This document shows, piece after piece, positions 1-7,865 of a DNA stretch of 11,235 nt (position 1 is the stretch's first letter; each line of letters starts with the position of its first letter). Position numbers and translations under genes: made by a program. Under the pieces are notes generated by a model. The model was not told the origin of the DNA and made no database searches. It was given only the letters and a program-made list of their open reading frames with translations. The stretch is from SXPK01 sp041168165 (lineage in GTDB: Bacteria; Planctomycetota; UBA1135; UBA2386). Where the stretch lies: NCBI GenBank assembly GCA_041168165.1, contig JBEELK010000051.1, positions 1 to 11,235 of the forward strand, in the 5' to 3' direction.

Positions 1-107
1 CAATCGATCTGGCCGCAGAGGTGCTGGTCCTGCAGCAGTTCCTGCAGCCAGCCGCGGACGTTGTCGATCCGTGCGAACACGGCGCGAAACAGGCTGTCGT
101 TGTGCAC
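1..107 (-). CDS. Unidentified protein, N-terminal 35 residues only (runs off left edge)
   Basis: A minus-strand frame opens at a GTG codon (105-107) and stays open to the window edge, giving 35 residues that begin MHNDSLFRAVFARIDNVRGW. The start was chosen because an AGGGG ribosome binding site (114-118) lies 6 nt upstream and no ATG, GTG or TTG occurs in this frame between the flhG stop and this codon. The visible part looks like an amphipathic helix rich in Leu, Gln and Asp, with no signal peptide or membrane segment. It lies 128 bp downstream of flhG on the same strand, so it may be cotranscribed with the flagellar operon or have its own promoter. I do not recognise the family from so short a piece. 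Confidence 0.6.
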   Translation of the reverse strand, partial: MHNDSLFRAVFARIDNVRGWLQELLQDQHLCGQID

Positions 108-113
108 GCGAAT

Positions 114-118
114 CCCCT
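114..118 (-). promoter_or_regulatory. Ribosome binding site deciding a GTG start
   Basis: AGGGG on the minus strand, 6 nt before the GTG at 105-107. It is one of the clearer Shine-Dalgarno matches in the window and is the main support for the start of the partial gene at the left edge. Confidence 0.55.
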
Positions 119-140
119 GGCTGAGGTCTCGCGCGAGTCG

Positions 141-156
141 TGCAGCGGACGTTCCG
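141..156 (-). promoter_or_regulatory. Weak sigma-54-like element within a short hairpin, upstream of the left-edge gene
   Basis: On the minus strand CGGAACGTCCGCTGCA keeps the GG-N10-GC core of a sigma-54 promoter, but has about three mismatches to TGGCACG-N4-TTGCA. If used, transcription would begin near position 130 and give a leader of about 23 nt that still includes the AGGGG site at 114-118. The same bases contain a perfect 6-bp hairpin (AGCGGA at 144-149 pairing with TCCGCT at 153-158) that is not followed by a T run in either direction, so it is not a convincing terminator. Both readings are weak; chance is quite possible at this base composition. Confidence 0.2.
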
Positions 157-235
157 CTTGCGATTGCGACGCGCGCACAGCCTGTGGATTGAGGAGGCGC
201 GTTCTGAACAGAAATTCTGCGCGTCGCCGCGTGCC

Positions 236-1141
236 TTACGCCATGCGCAGCATCTGTGCGGGCTTCGCCGCCCTTCGCGGCAGCGTCGGCAGGTTCGCGA
301 GCAACGCCGCGCACAGCGCGCGCAACTCCGAGACCGGCTTGCTTGCATGACGCGCGGCGTCGCCGAACGCGAGAGCGAGCGGCCGTTGTTCATGCGCGCT
401 GCGTTCGAGCGCCACATCGCGGGACAGGCTGCCGAAGAACGTGGCTTCGTGGCCCAAGAACTTGCGGCACACCGACGCGAACTTGCCCGCGGTGCGCATC
501 GCTTCGTCGCGCGATGCGACGCCGTTGATGAGCAGCTTCGGCAGTTGCTTGCCGCGCGCATGCAGCAGCTTGCACTGCGCGTAGGCGTCGGTGATCGCGC
601 TGGGATCTGTCGTCGTGATCGCGATCGCGAGGTCGGCGCGTTCTGCTGCGCGCATCGAGAATGCGCCGAGGCCCGCGCCGGTGTCGCAGACGACGACGTC
701 GTAGCCTTCGGCTGCGCGTTCGATCGCGGCAAAGGTGCGGTCCTGCAATTCCGTCGACGCGTCGAGGAGCACAGGCGAACCGCTGCGGCCCGCGAGGACG
801 CGCAGCGCGAATGGCGCTTCCACGCACGCCTCGTGCGGCGCGCACGCGCCAGTCACAATGTCGTCGATGCCGTGAGTGCGCGCGATGCGCAGGTGCACGT
901 CAACATTGCCGCACGACGGGTCGAGGTCGACGAGCAAGGTCTTGTAGCCCTGTTGCGCGAGCAGCAGCGCGAGGTTGGTTGCGACGAGCGTCTTGCCGAC
1001 GCCGCCCTTGGCGCCCGTGATTGCGACGAACGGCACGTGGGCAGCGCGGCGCGGAGCCACGTTGCTCACAGCAGCCGTCGAGGCAGAGCCTGCAGCCATC
1101 GCGCGCAACCCTTCGAGCTGCATCGCCGTACGCCCGCTCAT
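236..1141 (-). CDS. flhG: FlhG (YlxH/FleN), MinD-like ATPase controlling flagellar number
   Basis: A 301-aa ParA/MinD-type ATPase. FlhG proteins bind ATP, dimerise at the membrane and stimulate the GTPase FlhF, limiting where and how many flagella form. Visible motifs are a deviant Walker A (GAKGGVGKT, about residues 43-51), VDLDP (71-75, switch region with the catalytic-type Asp), DTGAG (153-157) and ING (205-207). The N-terminus carries TAMQLEGLRAM (5-15), which may stand in for the DQAxxLR element that FlhG uses to activate FlhF; that match is loose. The C-terminus ends in a basic, Arg/Lys-rich tail (RRAAKPAQMLRMA) that could help membrane binding. The start ATG (1139-1141) overlaps the flhF stop as ATGA, so the two are probably translationally coupled. 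A longer in-frame extension exists upstream but would run inside flhF and has arginine-rich shadow composition. Confidence 0.93.
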   Translation of the reverse strand: MSGRTAMQLEGLRAMAAGSASTAAVSNVAPRRAAHVPFVAITGAKGGVGKTLVATNLALLLAQQGYKTLLVDLDPSCGNVDVHLRIARTHGIDDIVTGACAPHEACVEAPFALRVLAGRSGSPVLLDASTELQDRTFAAIERAAEGYDVVVCDTGAGLGAFSMRAAERADLAIAITTTDPSAITDAYAQCKLLHARGKQLPKLLINGVASRDEAMRTAGKFASVCRKFLGHEATFFGSLSRDVALERSAHEQRPLALAFGDAARHASKPVSELRALCAALLANLPTLPRRAAKPAQMLRMA

Positions 1142-2136
1142 CGACGGCCCTCCGCGGGCAAGTCGAATGCGGCGCGCGCGAGTTGCATTGCGTTCGCCTC
1201 GGCGATGTCGGCGGGCACTTCTTGGCCGATCGTCACGTGCGACAGCTTGAGTCCGCGTTCCACGACGGTGGACAGCGCCTCGCCTGGCATTTTGGTCTCG
1301 TCCCACTTCGTGATGCAGACGCCATGGATGCCAGCGCGATCGTGCGCATCGATCACCGCTTCGGCGTCGCGCTTGCGCGCGGCGGCGGGGATGCACAGAA
1401 GGCGCGCGATGTCATTGCCGGGCAACGCTGCATCGGCTTGCGCGAGCGCGTCGCGATCGAGCGGGCTGCGGCCTGTCGTGTCGATGTAGATGCGGTCCTT
1501 GTCGGCAAACTTCTGCAGCGTGCGGCGAAGGTCCTGCGGCGTGAACGCGACTTCCATCGGCACGGACAACAGGTCAGCAAATGCGCGCAGTTGCTCGACT
1601 GCTGCGACGCGATACGTGTCGACCGTGACGATCGCAATGTCGTGGCCTTGCTTGACCGAGCGCGCCGCGAGCTTGCCCAACGTCGTCGTCTTGCCGACGC
1701 CGGTGGGTCCCACGAACGCAATCGTGCGGAAGTCAGGATGCACTTCGCGTCCTTCGAAGCGCGACTCGGTCGGCAGCAGCGCCGCGAGCACGCGAGCAGA
1801 CAGCGTGGGCACTGCGGGATCGCCAGCGCGCGACAGCTCGACCTTGGTGCCAACGAGCGCGTTCTCGACTGCGCCGAGGATGCGCTGTGACATGCCGAAG
1901 TCCTCAGCCTTCTGCGCAAACGGCGCAAAGCCTGGAGTCCATCGCTGCGCAGTCGGCGCAGTCGCGCGGCCCGCTTGATCGCGAGCGATCATCGCGGTCT
2001 CAGGCTTGGCGGCGACGACGAGGAAGCCCTTGTTCGTGGGCCGCGTCTCGACGACGAGCGCGTCTTCGCCGCATTCTTCGCGAACGCGGTCCAACGCCTT
2101 CTGCAGCGAGCTTGCTTCGATTCGCTTGAGCAACAT
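1138..2136 (-). CDS. flhF: FlhF, SRP-family GTPase for flagellar placement
   Basis: A 332-aa SRP-type GTPase related to Ffh and FtsY. FlhF recruits early flagellar components to the membrane at the assembly site and is switched off by FlhG. The order is a short N-terminal B-like segment (MLLKRIEASSLQKAL, with EDALVVETR near 24-32), a variable linker (about 46-80), an N-subdomain and then the G domain. The G domain shows the P-loop GPTGVGKTTT (143-152), DTYRVAAVEQL (173-183), DTTGR (219-223, usually DTAGR), TKWDE (276-280, usually TKLDE) and GQEVP (304-308). It is at the short end for the family because the linker is brief. The start is the only ATG that gives the conserved N-terminus; no strong ribosome binding site is seen. 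It lies 36 bp after flhA and overlaps flhG by 4 bp. Confidence 0.95.
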   Translation of the reverse strand: MLLKRIEASSLQKALDRVREECGEDALVVETRPTNKGFLVVAAKPETAMIARDQAGRATAPTAQRWTPGFAPFAQKAEDFGMSQRILGAVENALVGTKVELSRAGDPAVPTLSARVLAALLPTESRFEGREVHPDFRTIAFVGPTGVGKTTTLGKLAARSVKQGHDIAIVTVDTYRVAAVEQLRAFADLLSVPMEVAFTPQDLRRTLQKFADKDRIYIDTTGRSPLDRDALAQADAALPGNDIARLLCIPAAARKRDAEAVIDAHDRAGIHGVCITKWDETKMPGEALSTVVERGLKLSHVTIGQEVPADIAEANAMQLARAAFDLPAEGRR

Positions 2137-2172
2137 GGGGGAGTCTCGTGAGGGTGCGGGTCGAGTTGCGGA

Positions 2173-4227
2173 TCACGCGCTCGCCGCGACGGCGATGCGC
2201 TGGGTGGTTTCGATGCGCTTTGCGGGCGCGGTCTCTTGGTAGCTCAGCACCGCGGCGTTGGGGATCACGCCAGAGATCGCTTCAGCCAAGAACGGACGCA
2301 GCGTCGCGCGCGTGACGAGCACGGGATCGCGGCCCTTCTTCGCCATGTCGGCGAGCGCATTTGCGGTGCTGTCGACGAAGCGTCCGAGGAAGCCGCTCGG
2401 CAAGTTACCGACGCCTTCTTGTCCAGAGAGCGCTTCCGCGAGCGTGCGCTCGAGGTCCGGTTCCAAGAACGCGGCGTGCAGCGTTCCCTGCGGATCGAGG
2501 TGCGGCTCGACGATCGTGCGCGCGATGCGCGAACGCACTTGCTCGACGAGCTTCGCGGGATCCTTCGTGTCGACGCACGAATCGGCGAGCGCTTCGAGGA
2601 TCGTCTGCAAGTTGCGGATCGGCACGCCTTCCTTGAGCAGTTGCGACAGGATGCGTTGCACTTGACCGACCGAAAGCTGACCAGGGATCAGTTCGTCGAT
2701 GACCGCGGGCGAAGTCTTCTTGAGGTTGTCGAGCAGCGACTTCACGTCGTCGCGCGACAGCAGTTCGCCAGCGATCTTCTTGAGCGCTTCGGTGAGGTGC
2801 GTGACGAGCACGGACGGCGCGTCGATGACCGTGTAGCCGCGGATCTCGGCGCGATCCTTCTCGCTCTCGGGGATCCAACGCGCAGGCAAGCCAAACGCAG
2901 GCTCGATCGTCTCGACGCCAGGGATGGCAGGCGCAGCGCCGCTCGGATCCATCGCCAAGAACTGTCCCGCGCGCAGTTCGCCGCGCGCGACCTCTTGGCC
3001 GCCGAGGACGATGCGATACGCGTTGGGATCGAGTTGCACGTTGTCGCGAACGCGGATCGGCGGCACGACGATGCCGAGGCTCTGCGCAAACTGGCGACGC
3101 ACGGAGCGTATGTGATCGAGCAGTCCGCCGTGACGGCCAGGCTCGACGAGGCCGATCAGGCGATAGCCGATCTCGATGCCGAGGCGATCGACGGACAGCA
3201 GCTCCTCGATCGGAGCTTGCGCCGCGTCCCCCGTTGCGGGCTGGGCTTCTGCGGCCTCTGCCGCGGCCTTCTCTGTCTTCTGTTTGGTCTCGACCGACTG
3301 CGCGTAGAACAGCATCCACGCTGCTGCTGCAAGGAACAGCAACGTCGGCATGCCTGGCAACAACGACATGATGCCGAGCACCGCGGCGACGCCGCGAAGC
3401 GCGCGCGCGCTCTGCATCATCTGCTGGTTCATCTCGTGCCCGACGCCTTCTTCGCTGGCGCCCTTGGTCACGAGGATGCCTGATGCGGTCGACACCATCA
3501 GGCCGGGGATCTGCGACACGAGGCCGTCACCGACGGTGAGGATCGTGTAGGTCTCGAGCGCGTCCGAGAAGTTCATCTCGCGGTAGACCATCGCCATCAC
3601 GAGGCCACCTGCGATGTTGATGCCGGTGATGATGAGGCCGGCGATCGCGTCACCGCGGACGAACTTACCTGCACCGTCCATCGCGCCGTAGAACTCGGCT
3701 TCCGTCGTCAGCGCCTTGCGTCGCGCCTTCGCCTCTTCGTTGGTGATGAGGCCCGCGTTGAGGTCCGCGTCGATCGACATCTGCTTGCCGGGCATCGCGT
3801 CCAACGTGAAGCGCGCCGCCACTTCGCTGATGCGGTTCTGGCCTTTCGTGATCACCACGAACTGAATCACGATCAAGATCGCGAACACGATCACGCCGAC
3901 GACGGGTTGGCCGCCGATCACGAAGTTGCCGAACGTCGTGATGACGCTGCCGGCGTCGCCGTCCAACAGGATCAATCGCGTCGACGCGACGTTGAGCGCG
4001 AGGCGGAACAACGCGGTGAACAGCAGCACCGTGGGGAACGTGCTGAAGTCCGTCGGCCGCGACGCGTTGAGCACCGACATCACGACGAGCAGGCTCGTCG
4101 CGATGTTGATGCACAGCATCGCGTCGAGCATCAGCGGCGGCATCGGCACGAGCATCACGGCGAGGATGCCGAGGAATGCGACGGCGAGCGCCTGATTGCG
4201 TTGGGGCTTGGTTTGGAGCGTGCTCAT
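2173..4227 (-). CDS. flhA: FlhA, flagellar type III export gate protein
   Basis: A 684-aa member of the FHIPEP family. FlhA forms the nonameric ring of the export gate, where the proton motive force is used and substrate-chaperone complexes dock. Residues 1-311 hold the hydrophobic segments. Between them is the family signature, running from TKGQNRISEVAARF (127-140) through DAMPGKQMSIDADLNAGL (143-160), which includes the conserved Asp of SIDAD (151-155). An Ala/Glu/Lys-rich linker (312-338) leads to the cytoplasmic substrate-docking domain (339-684). Length is normal. ATG at 4225-4227 was chosen, giving MSTLQTKPQR; a TTG four codons upstream would overlap the flhB stop and is less likely. 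The gene starts 4 bp after flhB ends, in the canonical flhB-flhA order. Confidence 0.97.
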   Translation of the reverse strand: MSTLQTKPQRNQALAVAFLGILAVMLVPMPPLMLDAMLCINIATSLLVVMSVLNASRPTDFSTFPTVLLFTALFRLALNVASTRLILLDGDAGSVITTFGNFVIGGQPVVGVIVFAILIVIQFVVITKGQNRISEVAARFTLDAMPGKQMSIDADLNAGLITNEEAKARRKALTTEAEFYGAMDGAGKFVRGDAIAGLIITGINIAGGLVMAMVYREMNFSDALETYTILTVGDGLVSQIPGLMVSTASGILVTKGASEEGVGHEMNQQMMQSARALRGVAAVLGIMSLLPGMPTLLFLAAAAWMLFYAQSVETKQKTEKAAAEAAEAQPATGDAAQAPIEELLSVDRLGIEIGYRLIGLVEPGRHGGLLDHIRSVRRQFAQSLGIVVPPIRVRDNVQLDPNAYRIVLGGQEVARGELRAGQFLAMDPSGAAPAIPGVETIEPAFGLPARWIPESEKDRAEIRGYTVIDAPSVLVTHLTEALKKIAGELLSRDDVKSLLDNLKKTSPAVIDELIPGQLSVGQVQRILSQLLKEGVPIRNLQTILEALADSCVDTKDPAKLVEQVRSRIARTIVEPHLDPQGTLHAAFLEPDLERTLAEALSGQEGVGNLPSGFLGRFVDSTANALADMAKKGRDPVLVTRATLRPFLAEAISGVIPNAAVLSYQETAPAKRIETTQRIAVAASA

Positions 4228-4231
4228 CGGA

Positions 4232-5311
4232 TCAGGCAACTCGGTTCTTCAGGCGGTAGACGTGGCTCAGGACGGTCGCGACGGCTTCGAAGAAGCGCGT
4301 CGGAATCTCCTGCCCGACCTTCACGGCGCGGAACAGCGCGCGAGCGAGAGGCGGGTCTTCCATCAGCGGCACCTTGTTCTCGCGCGCGATCTCGCGAATG
4401 CGCGCGGCCATGTCGTCGACGCCCTTGGCGAGGACTTCGGGAGCCGCGTTCTTCTTGCGGTCGTAGCGCAACGCGACTGCGTAGTGCGTCGGGTTGGTGA
4501 TGACGACGTCGGCCTTCGGTACCGCTTGCATCATGCGATGACGCAGCAGTTCGGTGCGCGCCTGGCGCAGTCGGTTCTTGACCATCGGATCGCCTTCGCC
4601 GCGCTTGCGTTCGTCCTCGATCTCTTGCTTCGTCATCATGTTGCGCTTCTCGAAGTCGAAGCGCTGCCAGAACACGTCGGCGATGGCGAGCACGAAGACC
4701 ACGACGGCAACCCACAGCAGCGCCGTCATCGCGATGTCCGCGACGATGTGCATGGCGACCGCGAAGTCTTGGTCGGGCAGCTTGGTCAGGTCAGCCCAGC
4801 GAGACTTGAGAACGATCGTCAAGACTGCGACGAGAACGCCGAGCTTGATGAGCGCGAACACCGTCCGCACGATCGCCTGCATGCTGAACAGGCGCTTGTA
4901 GTTGGACGCGGGGTTGAGGCGCTCAAGCTTCAGCTGCATCACTTCGTCCGCGATGTGCACGCCGATCTGCGCGTAGCCCGCGACTGCCGCCGCGAGCAGC
5001 AACACCGCGAGCAACACGATCGTGGGCGCCGCGACGAGCGCGAGCGTGATGAGCACTTCTTGGCATGCGCCCGGCACGTCTCCGTTCCTGACGGGATGCG
5101 CTTCCATGTCGAGCGTGAGCCCGTGCTGCAACGCAGCGCCGAGGCTCTGCAGCAGCCAGCCGCCGAGCGAGCGCAGTGCGATCGCCGCGGTGAGCAACGT
5201 CGCGCCCGTGAGCAGTTCGCGCGACAGATGCGTGTCGCCGCGATTGCGCACTTCGGCGAGCCGACCCGGGGTCGGCTTCTCTGTTCTGCCTTGATCGTCG
5301 CCAAATGCCAT
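4232..5311 (-). CDS. flhB: FlhB, flagellar export gate and substrate-specificity switch
   Basis: A 359-aa FlhB. The protein wraps the export pore and self-cleaves to switch secretion from rod/hook to filament substrates. The N-terminal EKPTPGRLAEVRNRG (11-25) is the usual cytosolic start, followed by four hydrophobic segments (about 32-60, 85-115, 145-168, 187-213). The motif MTKQEIEDERKRGEGDP (226-242) leads to the C-terminal domain, with the autocleavage loop NPTHY at 273-277; cleavage is expected between N273 and P274. PLARALF (321-327) and the rest of the C-terminal domain are complete, ending soon after it without a long tail. ATG at 5309-5311 lies 7 bp after the fliR stop. All catalytic features appear intact. 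Confidence 0.97.
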   Translation of the reverse strand: MAFGDDQGRTEKPTPGRLAEVRNRGDTHLSRELLTGATLLTAAIALRSLGGWLLQSLGAALQHGLTLDMEAHPVRNGDVPGACQEVLITLALVAAPTIVLLAVLLLAAAVAGYAQIGVHIADEVMQLKLERLNPASNYKRLFSMQAIVRTVFALIKLGVLVAVLTIVLKSRWADLTKLPDQDFAVAMHIVADIAMTALLWVAVVVFVLAIADVFWQRFDFEKRNMMTKQEIEDERKRGEGDPMVKNRLRQARTELLRHRMMQAVPKADVVITNPTHYAVALRYDRKKNAAPEVLAKGVDDMAARIREIARENKVPLMEDPPLARALFRAVKVGQEIPTRFFEAVATVLSHVYRLKNRVA

Positions 5312-5318
5312 GGTCGCT

Positions 5319-6086
5319 CTAGGCCGGGAACATCGACTTGGTGGTCAACATGAAGCTCTCGAACGTGCGCTCCAAGAACGGCGCGCCGGACGAGAGGAAC
5401 CAGATCGCAGCGACGAGCGCCACGAGCACGCGGACCGTGAAGCTGAACTCCATCAGGTTCACGTTGGGAACTGCGCGGCCGAACAGCACGAGGCCAACGG
5501 TCAGCAGCATCATCACTGCGAGCACAGGGAACGCGTATTGGAGCGCGCACACGACGCTGTCGCCGACGAGCGTTTGGATGCCGAGCCACATCGGCTCGAT
5601 CGAGAACGGTTCGCCGACCGGGCAGGCCGTGAACGTGTGGCTCAGGATGCGCAGCGCGTCGTGATGGATGTCGAGCTGCAGCACGAGCAAGAAGCCGAAC
5701 ACCGAGAACAGCTGCGCTACGACCGTTGAGTTGCCGCCGCTGTCTGGGTCGATCGCGCGGGCCATCGCGAAGCCCATCTCGCTGCTGATGATCTCGCCAG
5801 CAGACACGAGGATCGAAGTCAGCATCGACAGCGCGAAGCCGAGCGCCAAGCCGAGGAACGACTCGGTCATCACCAAGAAGCCCATCTCGATGAGCGAGCG
5901 CGGCAGCTCGACGGACTGGCCGCCGTTCCACCACATCATGCTGCCGAGCGCGACGGACAGGACGAGGCGCAAGAAGAACGTGTCGCGCTGCCGGCCGAAG
6001 AACGGCACGACGAACAGGAACGCGCCGGTCCGCACGAAGTGCAGGAACAGCGACACGGCCTGTTGTTCGAACAGCGCGAGGTCCAT
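5319..6086 (-). CDS. fliR: FliR, flagellar export pore protein
   Basis: A 255-aa membrane protein of the FliR/SctT family, one copy of which joins five FliP and four FliQ subunits to form the export pore in the basal body. It has about six hydrophobic segments. Family features include FLFVVPFFGR (23-32), the SAGEIISSEMGFAMARAIDP stretch (95-114) and GRAVPN (203-208) before the last membrane helices. Length matches the family. The start ATG (6084-6086) lies only 2 bp after the fliQ stop, and AGGG about 10 nt upstream may act as a ribosome binding site. Sits in the conserved fliP-fliQ-fliR-flhB order. Confidence 0.95.
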   Translation of the reverse strand: MDLALFEQQAVSLFLHFVRTGAFLFVVPFFGRQRDTFFLRLVLSVALGSMMWWNGGQSVELPRSLIEMGFLVMTESFLGLALGFALSMLTSILVSAGEIISSEMGFAMARAIDPDSGGNSTVVAQLFSVFGFLLVLQLDIHHDALRILSHTFTACPVGEPFSIEPMWLGIQTLVGDSVVCALQYAFPVLAVMMLLTVGLVLFGRAVPNVNLMEFSFTVRVLVALVAAIWFLSSGAPFLERTFESFMLTTKSMFPA

Positions 6087-6088
6087 GT

Positions 6089-6364
6089 TCAGCTAGCCCT
6101 GCCGTACTCGGCGAGGTTGCGCAGCAGCGCGCTGGTGAAGTCGACGAGCGTGCCGAGGATCCACGGCATCAGCAGCAGCAACGTTGCGATGACGGCGAGC
6201 ATCTTGGGGACGATCGTGAGCGTTTGTTCCTGCAGCGAAGTGAGCGTTTGGAACACGCTGACGGCGAGGCCGACGACGAGTCCGACGAGCAGCGCCGGCG
6301 CCACGAGCATCAGCGCGGTCGTCAACGTCGCGCGGCAGAGGTCCAAGACGGTGGTTTGGTCCAT
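6089..6364 (-). CDS. fliQ: FliQ, flagellar export pore protein
   Basis: A 91-aa two-helix membrane protein, the usual size for FliQ/SctS. Four copies wrap the FliP-FliR core of the export pore. Hydrophobic segments lie at about 14-38 and 52-78, and the connecting loop carries the family signature FQTLTSLQEQTLTIVPK (38-54). ATG at 6362-6364 follows the fliP stop by 9 bp. A GAGG that overlaps the fliP stop codon could serve as ribosome binding site, suggesting coupled translation. Confidence 0.95.
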   Translation of the reverse strand: MDQTTVLDLCRATLTTALMLVAPALLVGLVVGLAVSVFQTLTSLQEQTLTIVPKMLAVIATLLLLMPWILGTLVDFTSALLRNLAEYGRAS

Positions 6365-6373
6365 GGCGAAGCC

Positions 6374-7177
6374 TCAGGCTGCAAAGCTCTCGGCGAGCGA
6401 TACGACCACGAGATCCCAACCGCCGACGAGCACGAACAGCAGCAGCTTGAGCGGCGTCGAGACGACGACCGGCGGCAGCGTGAACATGCCCATCGACACG
6501 AGGATCGCGCTGATCACGAGGTCGATGACGACGAACGGAAGGAACAGGACGAAGCCCATCTGGAAGCTCGTCTTGATCTCCGACAGCACGAACGCGGGCA
6601 CCGACACGTGCATCGGCGTCAGCGCCGCGGTCTCAGGCCGTTCGGTGTTGCTGAGCTCGAGGATGAGTTCGATGTCCTCTTCGCGCGTCTGCTTAAGCAA
6701 GAACTCGTTCATGCGCGCGGACGCGATGGCGCCAGCTTCGCGCCAGTCCATCTTCTGCTCGATGTACGGCACGTACGCCTTGTCGTAGATGTCCGACGCG
6801 ACGGGGCGCATCACGAACACCGTCATGAACATCGCGAAGCCGGTCGTGACGAGCGCAGGCGGCAGGTCCTGCATCGACATCGCGCGCTTCAAGAACGACA
6901 GCACGACGACGATGCGCGTGAAGCACGTCATCGTCATGATGAGCGCAGGCGCCATCGACAGGATCGTCATCAGCAACACGATCTCGATCGCGGTGCCGAG
7001 GTTTTTGCGATCGTCGCCGCCGTTGAGCGTCAACGTCACGCCAGGGCCTTGCGGCGCAGCAGCGGGCTGTTGCGAGGTGGGCAACTGCGGGCCAAACGGC
7101 ACGACGGCCGGCGACTGCGCACGTGCAGAGCCGAGCAGTTGCAGCGCCATCAGCAGGAAGAGGACGAAGGAGCGCAT
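6374..7177 (-). CDS. fliP: FliP, flagellar export pore protein
   Basis: A 267-aa FliP/SctR family protein, the pentameric core of the export pore. It begins with a signal peptide (about 1-20, likely cut after SARA at 17-20), as is normal for FliP. A Pro/Gln-rich stretch follows before the first membrane helix near 61-80. Signatures are MTCFTRIVVVLSFLK (83-97), ALVTTGFAMFMTVFVMRP (108-125), and IKTSFQMGFVLFLPFVVIDL (201-220) running into VISAILVSMGM (221-231). The ATG (7175-7177) shares its A with the TGA of fliO (TGATG), a 1-bp overlap pointing to translational coupling. Length is typical. Confidence 0.97.
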   Translation of the reverse strand: MRSFVLFLLMALQLLGSARAQSPAVVPFGPQLPTSQQPAAAPQGPGVTLTLNGGDDRKNLGTAIEIVLLMTILSMAPALIMTMTCFTRIVVVLSFLKRAMSMQDLPPALVTTGFAMFMTVFVMRPVASDIYDKAYVPYIEQKMDWREAGAIASARMNEFLLKQTREEDIELILELSNTERPETAALTPMHVSVPAFVLSEIKTSFQMGFVLFLPFVVIDLVISAILVSMGMFTLPPVVVSTPLKLLLFVLVGGWDLVVVSLAESFAA

Positions 7178-7845
7178 CAGCGGCCAGCCTTGCTGAGCAG
7201 CGTGCGGAAGTCGGCGATCAGGTCGCGTCCTTGCGGCTGCGCCTTCTCTTGCGCCACTGCGGGCGGCGTCGGCAGCTTCTGTTGCGGCTTCGGCGGACGC
7301 GGGATCACGAGGTTCTTCGGCGTTGCGCCTTCGTCCTCGTCTTCTTCGATCGTCACCGCGGCTTGCGAACGTGCCGCGATCGTCGCTTCATCCGCCGCCG
7401 CATCGGCCGCGGCGCCGCCAGCATGCAGCAGCTGCAGGCCCTTCTCGCTCGCGCCGACCAGCAGCAGCCGCCCGTCGAACTCGACCGCGTGCAGCGTCTT
7501 GTGCGGCGCGAGGCGCAGCGTCTGGCGCAGCGTCACCACGCCGGTCGAGCCGGTGGTCGGCGCCGTGCGCATGCGACGCAGCACCATCAGCGTGGCGCCG
7601 CCGAGCAGCAGCACGCCGATCAGCGTCGACGTGACTTGCCACAGGTCCGGCGTGCGCGGCACGGGCAGCGGGTTGGCCTTGCCCTTCGGCGAAGGCGTCG
7701 CTTCGGGCAGCGGTTGTGCGTCTGCGACTTCAGCCTGCGGCACATCGGTCGCGCGCGTGGTGTCGGAGCGCATCGACAGCGGACCGAGCACGATCAGCAG
7801 CGCAACTGCGGGGGGAAGGAGCAGCCACTTGCGGTTGTTGGGCAT
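7177..7845 (-). CDS. fliO: FliO, flagellar export pore assembly protein (extended)
   Basis: A 222-aa FliO-like protein. FliO is a membrane scaffold that helps FliP oligomerise. Two hydrophobic segments are seen (about 7-25 and 68-90) joined by a Pro-rich periplasmic-type linker. The FliO domain follows: GVVTLRQTLRLAPHKTLHAV (102-121) and GRLLLVGASEKGLQLL (125-140). It is longer than the short enterobacterial FliO. The C-terminal tail holds an acidic patch (EEDEDE, 167-172), a Pro-rich run and a final amphipathic helix. Start: ATG at 7843-7845 was chosen because GGGAG lies 8 nt upstream. ATG at 7849-7851 gives two extra residues but leaves only 2 nt to GGGAG. It is the first gene downstream of a strong sigma-54 promoter match. 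Identity rests on domain resemblance plus position directly before fliP. Confidence 0.9.
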   Translation of the reverse strand: MPNNRKWLLLPPAVALLIVLGPLSMRSDTTRATDVPQAEVADAQPLPEATPSPKGKANPLPVPRTPDLWQVTSTLIGVLLLGGATLMVLRRMRTAPTTGSTGVVTLRQTLRLAPHKTLHAVEFDGRLLLVGASEKGLQLLHAGGAAADAAADEATIAARSQAAVTIEEDEDEGATPKNLVIPRPPKPQQKLPTPPAVAQEKAQPQGRDLIADFRTLLSKAGR

Positions 7846-7853
7846 TGCCATGA

Positions 7854-7865
7854 CTCCCGCGGGAG
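7854..7865. repeat. 12-bp perfect palindrome over the fliO ribosome binding site
   Basis: CTCCCGCGGGAG reads the same on both strands. The minus-strand GGGAG half is the only Shine-Dalgarno-like sequence before fliO. The predicted sigma-54 start site (near 7855) falls inside it, so the full hairpin would probably not be present in a transcript from that promoter. Whether it has any function is unknown. Confidence 0.35.

Noticed and set aside
128..137. CTCGCGCGAG palindrome between flhG and the left-edge gene
   Set aside because: Short CG-only palindromes of this kind are expected by chance at this base composition, and no T run follows.
140..1489. Long plus-strand open frame opposite flhG and flhF
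   Set aside because: It is Arg/Ala/His-rich and low in hydrophobic order, as expected for the antisense of GC-rich genes; flhG and flhF on the other strand carry all the motifs.
4228..4239. TTG start for flhA four codons upstream, overlapping the flhB stop
   Set aside because: The ATG at 4225-4227 gives a normal FlhA N-terminus and needs no rare start codon; neither has a clear ribosome binding site.
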